This document shows positions 54,615-64,000 of a stretch of 64,000 nucleotides of DNA, one piece after another. A program made the position numbers and the translations under genes. This DNA is from Triatoma infestans (lineage: Eukaryota > Arthropoda > Insecta > Hemiptera > Reduviidae): NCBI GenBank assembly GCA_011037195.1, contig JAAEAF010014810.1, forward strand, positions 32,510 to 96,509. The letters are read 5' to 3'. The notes beneath the pieces were generated by a model. It ran no database searches, had not been told where the DNA came from, and saw nothing but the letters and a program-made list of their open reading frames with translations. How positions within the stretch are numbered: the stretch's first letter is position 1; each line of letters starts with the position of its first letter.

Positions 54615-54744
54615 ACCAATTTCTCACAGCGACATGATGTACCAATTTCTCATGGCGATATGATGTACTAATTTCCCACAATGACATAATGTACCAATTT
54701 CTCAAGCGACATGATATACCAATTTCTCACAGCGAAATAATGTA
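54615..54744 (+). repeat. Minisatellite, 26-bp unit, five copies
   Basis: Unit ACCAATTTCTCACAGCGACA then TGATGT, tandem with a few substitutions and one 1-bp deletion. Frames over it are repetitive artefacts. Confidence 0.9.
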
Positions 54745-54829
54745 TTAAATTTCTAGAACTTAAATTCTTCTTACGGCAATATGAGAAAATAAAATTCGAG
54801 AAGGTCAAATTTGGTGGATTTTACGAATA

Positions 54830-55109
54830 CAATTCTATATATATATATTCGAATTCTATTCTATACATATAAATTTAAGGCGCGTCAACATCTATGGTCA
54901 TTGGCGCCCGGAGCATTCTCAGTGCACTGCCGAACTCCGGACAGTGTTCTCTGGTTACAGACAATACTGTCCATGACCGGACTGAGCTGTAGAGGCTCCT
55001 AGGAAGAAAAAATCTAAGGGTAGCACAGCTGGACTCGAACCCGGGTTCTCCGCATGGGAGTCCAGTGCGCTAACCTAATAGCTACTATTCCCTTCCCTCA
55101 ATTCTATAT
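54830..55109 (-). mobile_element. tRNA-derived SINE (SINE-1) with target duplication
   Basis: CAATTCTATAT at 54830-54840 recurs at 55099-55109. The minus-strand head lies near 55065-55098 and the B box GGGTTCGAGTCC about 55034-55045. Body CTTCCTAGGAGCCTCTACAG, GTTCGGCAGTGCACTGAGAA, CGGGCGCCAATGACCATAGA, GTTGACGCGCC is followed by an AT-rich tail. Confidence 0.8.
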
Positions 55110-55672
55110 TATATACACTCTATTCATTTTCAATTAACTTTTAACATATATGTATGAATAAACAATTAATTAAATTAACTATATAAATAGGCAGTTAATT
55201 GAAAAATACAAGATATTACTGGATATTAGTTTTTAATTTCAAGAAAAACCAGTATTGCATGTGCAATTGCGGTTTAAAGTAACTTAATTTTTTTTTTTTG
55301 TTACTTAAATTATAAGGTTGGATTTAATAACTACAATGCCCTTAAGGTGCCGACAATAGTGTTTATTTAAAAATGTGGATAAAAAATTAATACATTATAT
55401 TAACTATTTTCAAGAAATCCTTAATGTTTAATAATAACCATAATAATAAGTTGTGAGGTAAAGAGGAGGGGCTGATGCAGTTAACTAGTGAAATGTGAAA
55501 GCAATAATTGTGTTATGTGTTCAGTCAACACTTGTGTGTATTATTGTATAGCCTATTACAATAATAGTAAGGGGAAGGGTGTATATGGAGCTATGTTCAA
55601 CACTAATGTGTATGTATTATACATTCGAAACACTAATTTAAACACAAAAAAAAAATGAAACATAAGTATAGT

Positions 55673-55711
55673 TTCATAGTAGTATAGTAGTATAGTAGTA
55701 TAGTAGTAGCT
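55673..55711 (+). repeat. (AGTAGTAT)n microsatellite
   Basis: Four to five 8-bp units. Confidence 0.9.
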
Positions 55712-56580
55712 GATAGTTGTGAGAGAACACGAAAGTTAAACTTCATGCTAATGGAAGGTGTATATTAAAGCCCATCAGCCCAACTATTTACCATTCTACT
55801 AGAATGGTGAGTGTGAGGGGGGAGGAGGGGAATAAAACAAAAAGCCCATAACAATAGCCCATTGTGGTTTAGAGGATTATTAACTAGGATTACTTTTCCA
55901 TCATAATGGGATTTGCTATGGTAAACGGATTTTTTCTATTTAATAGTTTGCTTTTTATATAATATAAATTTTTCGCTAATTTCTTATAAATGCAGTAATT
56001 TTCAAATATTTCTATTATATTTGTCTTTTTAAAAATGGAAAACAAACAAGAGGTACAATTTCTTGAAGAAATACATTCAGCAGAATTTTGACAGGTAAAA
56101 ACGTGCACTCCGTATTGTGCACTAAAATTGCATTTTTACTTTGTAATTAAATTTAATTGGATGTTTTGGCTTGCAAAATCTTCCAAAATTATACAATTTA
56201 TCGTCATTTTTGAAATTGAATTTTTACTGAATAGCTTTATTCTAAGAACAATTATTCTTTGATAGCTGTTTATCGTTTATATATGTAATGTATATTTTGT
56301 AATCGGCATAATTAAATAGACAAAAAAAATTCTCAGAATGTTCAAACTTTGATATTCCGTTTTAGTGTCACCTGTAAATTTAATACAACAATTTTATCAC
56401 TATTTCAAGAAATACCTAATTTTTTTTAAATAAAACTTAGTTTATTTGAAACATGAAGTGTTACCTTATGAGAAAAATGATATAAAAAATTATAAATATA
56501 AGATAAAAGTTTTTCTTTTCGTTCCCCTTAGAAAAATATGAAATTAAATTAAAAACAGGGGAAGAATGTAATAAAAATGA

Positions 56581-56581
56581 A

Positions 56582-56616
<35 letters not shown>

Positions 56617-56617
56617 T
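56581..56617 (+). repeat. (ATT)n microsatellite
   Basis: About 11 ATT units, possibly a LINE tail, but no coding relic was recognised upstream. Confidence 0.85.
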
Positions 56618-56999
56618 CTTTTAAGACTACAAATTGTTAATTAATAAGCAGTAAATCTTCAAGAGCCCTCTTTTTTCAGTGCTCTCCAATTTCCAAAACT
56701 GTGACTAACATATTCTAAGGCTTCTGAGATAGTAGAACCTGTATTGTTCTATTTAGTGGCTGACTTTTGAACACTTCACACTATGTGAAGTGTTCACATA
56801 TGTGGCTTCATATAACCAGGAGAAAGAAAGAAATACAAAGGGTTCAAATATAGAGATAGGACAGACCACGTCACTAATCACCCCATTGAAATCCGTAGTT
56901 CCCTTCCAACCTGTTCAAACGTGAAAGGCTCCAGAATTCGTTGAGTTTTTGACTTGGTCGGATCCAGTTAGGAAAGAGAATTGAAGTACTACTACTTCT

Positions 57000-57440
57000 A
57001 CTTTTATGGCACTAAAGTCCCAAAGGGAACCGGCCCTCGTTGAGGATTTTCTGCCATTCTGCACGGTCTCTCAATTTGCCTCCTCCACTTTCTCACTCCT
57101 ATTTGGGATGAGGTCATCCTGGAGGTCATTGAGCCACCGTAGACGGGTCTACTTCTTACAGCGGCTCCACCCGATTTTCTAAAGAGAGGTCTCTTGGGAA
57201 TTCGCTCTTCTTCCATTCTCTCCAGAGGTCCCAGCCACCTTAGACGAACGTGCTTTACACTGGCCACCATATTCACAACGCGATATAGCTCGTACAGTTC
57301 TCTATTTATCCTATAGCGCCACACTCCGTTAACTAATTTGGTCCCAAACATCTTTCTGAGAAATCTGCATTACCAAATCCCCAGGACCTGCTCACTCTTA
57401 CTTGCCAGCACCCAAGTATCGCTTGGTATGTTACTACCGA
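57000..57440 (-). mobile_element. RTE-type LINE C-terminal relic
   Basis: Minus-strand reading contains WVLASKSEQVLGIW, RFLRKMFGTKLVNGVWRYRI, NRELYELY and VRLRWLGPLERMEEERIPKR, matching NGVWRRRKNRELYDLY...RLRWLGHLLRMED of the 11881 copy. The following GRPK.RW block is out of frame and damaged. It ends ATAAAAGTAGAAGTAGTAGT at 57003 downward. Confidence 0.75.
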
Positions 57441-59227
57441 CTTTATAATTGTTTAATACAAAACTATTTCTTATATTACTTTAAATCGAAGAGCTTTTAA
57501 TAAACCGAACAGACATTATTGCTTACCGCTACCCTAGCTTTAATCTCTTTTGAAAACTGGACATCAGTAGAAATTTAGCCCTGAAACAAATACATAACTT
57601 CTAAAAGAATTCTCGTTCAAATTAAAGGGCACTTTTAAAGACATTCTCTTTTTGTTCCATCACTTTTGATGATATTAAATGCAAAATTCTAATGTCTTCT
57701 TCAATTTTCTCCAGACAGTTCAACAAATTTCTAGGTTGATACGAACGCTTCCCCGGTATAGGTACATTCAAAAATTTATTATAAAACGCGCGTCATACGT
57801 AATTTTACAATATTATTTATTACAGAAATATATTCTAAGACTACATATTTTCTCAAAGTGAGAAACACAACAATTAGAAAGAATTCAGGATGTTAAAGTG
57901 TTTAAAATTCAATCAGGAACTATCTTTAATTTCTCTTTCTCTCCGTTAACACTGTCTTCAATAATAATTGAAATTGTTATATGAGTGTTTGTTATTGAAA
58001 TTAACATATATATAAAAAAAAAAGTTATTTTCGGCACCTTGATATAAAATTCACATTTATATATGCAGATAGTTTATATATAAACTTGCAAGGAAAGACC
58101 GGTCTTACCAGCGAGCCCGACCACTAACCTCTCATAGTAGTTTTGTGTCCGTTTAATATCATGTCTAGATAGTCTAGATTGCTACTCCTTGTATACCATG
58201 TTCAATTCTGTCAGACAGAAGCACAAAATTACAGGCTGGCACCCTAACATATGCACACACACACACGCACACTGTAATAGTTTCGATATCGTGTTTCCCC
58301 ATCCATTATCTCTAGAAGTTATCTTCGAATCTTATGAGACTACCAGTATTTTTTTCCCTTTAATAATTAGACACGCTTCCATTAGTTATTTAAAATTATA
58401 TATATTTTTATTTTCTAATAAACTAAACATGTTATTTAGTTGTTGATTTTTGAATTTAAATTTATATGGTTTCTTTATGAATGAGGATAAGATAAGTTTT
58501 CCTAGGCGATCATCAAAACTTACTCTCATGGCTATAAGAAGAAGTATTCCGATAATATAATACGAAATTAAGTTTCGCCGGAAATGACGCTTTGAGCTTT
58601 CCTAGTACGAAAACATTTTTTGTCTCTGATATTTCTTTTTAAATATGTAATGTTTTGGGTAGATATGTTGTATATGTGTGTGTTGTTGCACAAGCGGATT
58701 GATAGGGCTTATGTGGTACCTGGTTTAAAGGGAGAGTTGTTTAGATATTATGAAGAAGTCACCACTGGTTTAATGTAAATATATTATTTCTAAATGTATT
58801 TAAATATTTTATAATAATTCGTAATTATAAGATTATAAATATATACAGACTCTTGCTTGCAGACTCTCACTGAATTTAAAATGAGAGAATGACGTTCTGA
58901 ATGCGACGAATGTTACTGGTCGAATTCTGTAAGACGATGCTTCATACAATGCTCGTCTTGGTTGTTAAAACCGGCCCTTTGTGCATGATCTCTAGAAGGG
59001 ATTAAAAGGCAATAGTCGCCGAGAGTTCTCCGACCTCTCTTGTGACGATGTCTTGTACCTGGTTTTTTACTCTTTTCCAGCCAACGTACAATTTTCCTTT
59101 ATAAATGATATTATTTTTTAAAATAGAAATCTATATCAACTTATTTCTATTTTTCCATTTGCTTCTTCCACTATAAATATCACTAGGGAATTCGACACTT
59201 GGTTTTTGGCCAATAGAATCGAATAGC
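57441..59227. other. AT-rich stretch; family-A scrap near 58500-58640
   Basis: The scrap has TAAGAAGAAGTATTCCGATA and TTTCGCCGGAAATGACG. The block 58860-59060 is more GC-balanced and unassigned. No gene is supported. Confidence 0.45.
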
Positions 59228-59420
59228 TTGATGAAAGATGTTTATAAAGCTAAAGCCAGCTTTATAGAGGAGATTTTAGAGAAGGATTCAGGAAAAATTA
59301 GGCAGAGAAATCACGAATGGAGTAAGAGTGTGGAGATGGCAAAGATAGAGAAGAGTGGCGTAAAGTCTGTAAAGGCCCCTCAGCACCATAAACAATCCAG
59401 CAACAACGAGGAGATCGTCC
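59228..59420 (+). mobile_element. LINE C-terminal scrap
   Basis: One plus frame gives IRQRNHEWSKSVEMAK. The neighbouring frame then gives DREEWRKVCKGPSAP and a stop. The DREEWRK...P ending is typical of LINE ORF C-termini of RTE type. It is short, frameshifted and has no clear tail. Confidence 0.45.
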
Positions 59421-60529
59421 AAAAATTAAATTAAATTAATGACGTTATTGTTACTATATGGTCAAATAATTGATTTAATCTTACGTTCAAATAAATCAGT
59501 CAACAGAGAAAGAAAAAAAAAAAACAATTATAACGGTAATTCTTATTTTTTCTTGCAATAAAATACTCTGTAATCATAGAGATGAAGTTTTAAAAGACTG
59601 GTAATTTTTTGCACTGATAGCTCACGCAATATGTATATAATATAAATATATTAAAGCTTGATACTATAGAAATATATACTTCACATAAACTATATATATA
59701 TATATATTCTTTGTTGGCGAAAATTCTAATAAGATCTATAACAGGAAATTACTTTCTTTAATATATGTACATATATTTATAAAGTGAAAACAAGACACTC
59801 TCTCCCCTTCTATAATTATGGAATAAATTTAACAAATTAAATTGTTATCAATTATACAATATTACAATATTATTATCTTCTATCATTATTTCTGCTTATT
59901 TTTTTTTTTTTTTATATTTTATTTTAAATACGATAGAAATTTTTATAAAACGTTTTACAGGAAATTGATCAATCAGAGTTTTAATATCTTAATTTGAGAT
60001 AATCACAATTGATTTTCTTTCTTTCTTTCTTTTTGAATATTTGAAAATAGTTAAAAATAAATTAAAAAAAAAGAGCAAATTTAAAGGTAGTTACTTGTGA
60101 TAATATTATGTCTTGATTGATACAGACACATTAGGAAGTGATAAACCGGATAATGATTGTTCTAGGAAGTGTATTATCTTGAGTGAAAAATTTAAACTCC
60201 CAACTCACCGCTAGGACAAAAGCGCCGCCGTTTGCTCAAGCTCATAGCTGTTTGGCTAAATTAAGAAATAATCAAAACATTTATATGTTTTGAAGTGAAA
60301 GTTCAATGAGTTTTTGAATGAGTTTTCATATGTTTCCATAGAAATGAGCTTATAGAAACATTCGAAATGAGATTGGTTAGTAGTAAAGACATTAAGTCAG
60401 TATTAAATACTTCCTTCAATAGACACTATCGTTTGTGTAGCAGTCTGAAGTTTGGTGAAGAATATCTTCATTATTCATCTTCATATCAATAAACTCAAGA
60501 GTTATTTCCCAGCTAAGGCTATTTAATAA

Positions 60530-61007
60530 AAAATTTCCATCAATTTTTTTGAACCGTAAAAGTTATAATTTTTGGCCCAACAAGCAATGCTCCTTATGTC
60601 CGCTAAAGGAATCTGATAATATTTATCATTTCTTGTTTCATTGTAAAAAATTTAGTGATGTAAGAATGAAATAATACCTTTCCAGATTTCTGCCATCTTC
60701 CTATGTCACGAGGAGGCGATGGAATGTTTGTTCTATAATTTAAACTTGGAGAATATTAGTTGTATTTATATATTTGTTAATAGAGCGCTTTTATTTAAGG
60801 AGCAGGCAAATCTATAATGTGTACCAATAATTCGTAAATCTATGCTTTGCACCAAGTTGTGCTTTTTGCAAAGTAGTATTTTTGTTTTTATTTAGAAGTT
60901 AAGTTTAATTTGCTAACAGTTAAATTGTTGAATTTCGTACATTCCTCACCCTTACCATAAAGATATGTATCTTTTGAGCAATAAAAATATTCATTCATTC
61001 ATTCATA
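60530..61007 (+). mobile_element. CR1/L2-like LINE 3' end with (ATTC)n tail
   Basis: Translation near 60545-60675 gives NFWPNKQCSLCPLKESDNIY followed by HFLFHCKKFSDVRMK, then a stop. This is the CX2C...HX4C knuckle at the ORF end. The 3' region of about 330 bp ends in GAGCAATAAAAATATTCATTCATTCATTCAT, where the ATTC repeat tail is a hallmark of L2/CR1-type LINEs. The longest quoted run is split across 60977-61007. Confidence 0.7.
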
Positions 61008-61565
61008 ATATTAATGAACGTTAAGGAAATTTCTAAATCTTATATTATCACTTAAGGCAGCTTCACACGTTCAGTCTTGTATTACAGGCAGGACTGAATG
61101 ATATTATTTCTTATTTCTACACATTTTTTTTTTGCCTCATGCATGCTTGTGTGTGACAATGATGCAGATATTTTTTAAACAGGACTAAAGGAGTTTTTGT
61201 CTGTGAGGCAAAATTGAATATGTTAAATGGTAATATGTACAGAAAATGTTACCTCAACAACTGGACTGAAGAAATGGTACCTTTACTACTACATTCGGCG
61301 AAACTGGCAGATAAATTTTTATTTCAATAATAGCCAAAATCATTACGCACAGACAAAGGAGGTTTTTACCTTAATTATTTTTTTACACACACACGCATAC
61401 AAATTTCATTAATCTTGGGGATAAGGCTGGAGGCCCGGTCATACCTTAAAAAAATGCCGTTCTATTAAGTATAGATTCTGCAGACAACTAAACTTATACT
61501 AGAAAAAATTGGTTATAAATTATGAAAATCGTTTTAAGTGCTCAATACCAGATTTTTTTTGTACT

Positions 61566-62222
61566 TTTTCTTACTCCTAGTAAGAGGAAGTATTGTAATC
61601 GTGTCAAATTTTCAATATCGAGTTTACACCGGAAATATACGTACGTTTTGAGGTCCCCTAAGTGTATGTGTAGCTCAAAAAAAAAAAAATCGTAGTAAGT
61701 TTAAACTTGATATTCCGTTTAGATATCACCATGGGATCCGACAGTAGGTTACCTGTCAAAATTCCTCAACCAAAAATACCGCTTTACTGAATGTTTTTTT
61801 TTTTTACTATTTTGCGATTTTCTCTAAAACGGCTCCAACGATTTTCTTGAAACCTGGTATATCAACTACACATACAAAGAGCTACAACTTTTATTTTAAA
61901 AATTTTTCAGAAAAAAAATCATTTAAGCGTACGCTTGAGGATGAGTGGGGTTACGGTTTCCTCTATAGTGCTAGTTAAGTTTATTATACAATTCTATCAT
62001 CTAAAAAATATTAATTACAATTAAATATGGTACTGACATTCTGAGTTTCAAGATTATTAGTAAACCGGAAATGTGTTTTTACTGAAGTTTTTTCAGTTTT
62101 TTGTGATTTTCTCCATAAAAACACCGGCGAATTTTCATTAAATTTTCTATACTAATTTCTATAAAGTTTGTCAATTACAAATTTTGAAAACTGGAGTAAG
62201 TGAAAGTTGTGTGAGTGTTTCA
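61566..62222 (+). repeat. Repeat family A copy, near full length
   Basis: It starts CTTACTCCTAGTAAGAGGAAG and ends GTGTGAGTGTTTCACAC. In between are GTGTCAAATTTTCAATATCG, ACACCGGAAATATACG, TTGAGGTCCCCTAAGTG, AACTTGATATTCCGTTTAGA, TCCTCAACCAAAAATACCGC, AAAACGGCTCCAACGATTTT, ACTACACATACAAAGAGC, CAATTCTATCATCTAAAAAA and AAACCGGAAATGTGTTTTTA. It is useful as a reference for family order and its two ends. Confidence 0.75.
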
Positions 62223-63751
62223 CACGAGATTTTTTATCTTTGTAAATTAACGTTTCTTTTTCATTGTCAACATCTTATGTTATCTTTCCCGTTTCTGTTG
62301 GCCACCAGACTATCTCATCTGTTCCAAAATCGTTCTATATATATGAAAAAAAAAAAAAAAATCAAGTCAAAACAAACATATATCTAATTGTAAATTGTAT
62401 TATATTTAGATTGAAATTATAAATCTAAAGCGATTATAATGGCAATAAATTGTTTGTTGATTGATTGCTTTAGAAATAATAAATACTGATATTAAAGTAG
62501 TATTTAATTATTAACATCTTTTTAACATAAAACAGAACATTATAATTTTATTAGAATTGATTAATTTCTTTTCTAAAGAAACAAGTTTATTTCGTATTTA
62601 TCCTTCATCCTAGTTGAAAGGAAAAGAAGTACTTGTCAAATTGATAAATATCTGGTAAAAGGGTGGAACAAAAACAACTTGATTGATAGAAAGTAGAATC
62701 GCCGTGAATAAACCGGTTGCAAAAAAAAAAATACTCTAGTTCTGGTTCACTAAATTATAAACAATTAGCAAAGGAAGCAGTAGAGACAAAATGGGAGAAG
62801 AAGAATTAGCGCACTGAAATAGGCTGCTAATTTAATTCTGATTGTGAGTGAACATCTGGTCTACTTAAAATTCTGAAACAATTTAATGGATTTCTTCTTG
62901 AAACTGGGGAAAAAACTTCTCTTTTTTTCTTTTTTGGGGGGGGGGGATCTAATTAGTATAATAATGATGTTAATAAATAACTTTGCGTTATTTTATGTTG
63001 ACTTTTATTTGCATATTTGCTGATTTGTTTTATATTTAAAACTAATTTTCTGATTAAATAATTACTTGTTGTTTAGTCCTCTTAGTTCCCATAAAACATC
63101 ATAGTTTAGAGAGATGTCATTTTTTTGAGTTGCAACTTCACTTTTTGTAGTTATTATTTCTAGTTTTGGCAATCGAGTCTCGTAACAATAGCTAACATTG
63201 GAAACTTTTGTTTTATGGTTTTCTCAGAGAAAATCTGGTCACTTTCTTAATTGATGTTTTACATAAATAAGACTGTCCTTATTTGCCAATATGAATACAT
63301 TTTTTATTACTAAGAAATAAATGATGTGAAGTGCACATAGAATCTGTAATGGAATCGTTTGATGTGATTCCTGATGTAGTAGATGTCTTGAAGAGGGGGA
63401 AGTTAGTTGAGAGATTTTGGAAGTTAGTGCATCGAATTATTAATACGTATTTTATAAAAATAAACTGTATTTTAACAATAATTTTAACGTATAAATGGTA
63501 ACTAATAACTAGCAAAATACTTAGGAATAAATAGAAGATAAATAAGTAATAAATTAGAATGATAAAATAAACGAACTAAGATGCACTACTAAAAAGATAA
63601 TAAGTTTAAATGAAACTGTGTATAGTCGCGTAAACTGCTGCTCGTGTATATGGACGTGCTCGTATCGTCGTATAAGATATAATGATCCTCTCGTTGTATA
63701 TGATAGAGTTTAGATATCGGTGTTGGCCACACTCACACCAAGACATCTGTC

Positions 63752-64000
63752 CTAGTGTGCGATCTTGTGCGACCTTCGTAGTTTGCTGACCTTATTTAGG
63801 TCAGTGGCCAACCTTATCGGTGCTTGCTTTGATGTAAAGTATTGAAAAGGGCTTTGTTGTTTGTTTTGCCGGCATTGTCTTGAAGACGGCGGCCTGCTAG
63901 GTCGCTGGTTATAAATTGCTCTTTTATTACTGCCATCCTTTGTTAAGATAGCAGCTGACTGGAACCACTTTGACATTGGTATGACTTCCATGTCATTACA
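63752..64000 (-). other. GC-balanced segment at window edge, open on the minus strand
   Basis: An 79-codon minus-strand frame (MSKWFQSAAILTKDGSNKRA at its start) runs from near the window edge to 63752. Composition is better than AT noise, but no domain is recognised. The minus strand begins TGTAATGACATGG at 64000 and has TTTATAACC 90 bp in, so an LTR is also possible. CTGACC-TTATTTA-GGTCAG at 63786-63804 is a small hairpin. The window ends before this can be resolved. Confidence 0.3.

Noticed and set aside
54523..54705. 60-codon frame with repeated HHVAVRNW-like units
   Set aside because: It is the translation of the 26-bp minisatellite.

Overview
This is a eukaryotic, very AT-rich, repeat-dominated window, most likely from an insect or other arthropod with a large genome. 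The evidence is mariner elements with TA target duplications, RTE/CR1/I-type LINE ends, tRNA-derived SINEs with A and B boxes, spliced-gene signals, and a secreted protein gene of insect-like character. No bacterial operons, CRISPR arrays or phage genes are present. Almost every open frame longer than 60 codons is a transposon relic or AT-rich noise. The species cannot be fixed from this sequence, and a hemipteran guess would be inference only.

Layout. 1-9 kb: LINE 3' remnant (2.2-2.8), dispersed repeat 'family A' with a perfect 144-bp inverted duplication (3.58/4.81), hammerhead-ribozyme-like motifs (4.05, 6.29), an internally deleted mariner (7.15-7.76) and an I/R1-type LINE relic (8.6-9.1). 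10-17 kb: SINEs (10.0, 11.6), RTE LINE end (11.9-12.5), palindromic ribozyme-bearing units (11.1, 13.6), and an insertion (15.5-15.9) ending in a structured 33-nt hairpin. 18-24 kb: two adjacent related LTRs (18.7-19.3) and a third (20.4), then a nested SINE/LINE cluster with clean target duplications (21.8-23.3) whose LINE ends in the same hairpin. 24-34 kb: more ribozyme-bearing units (24.5, 31.2), LINE relics, and a nearly intact mariner (27.9-29.2) with one frameshift. 34-38.5 kb: AT-only DNA, a 1.33-kb fold-back element made from a transposase 3' end, and the one credible host gene (37734-38429, minus strand), encoding a 231-residue basic secreted protein of unknown function. 39-64 kb: SINEs, LINE ends (I/R1, RTE, CR1/L2 types), ribozyme-bearing palindromes (42.3, 48.4, 51.2, 51.9), a 26-bp minisatellite and further family-A copies.

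The most interesting system is a set of at least four sequence-unrelated hammerhead-like cores (CTGANGA, paired stem II, GAAA, palindromic stem III, then TC or TT). Their stem II sequences differ while staying paired. Several sit as inverted pairs inside palindromic units, and these units lie in or beside family-A repeats. This matches the known architecture of hammerhead motifs in Penelope-like elements and their non-autonomous derivatives. No Penelope reverse transcriptase was recognised here, so that assignment is inference.
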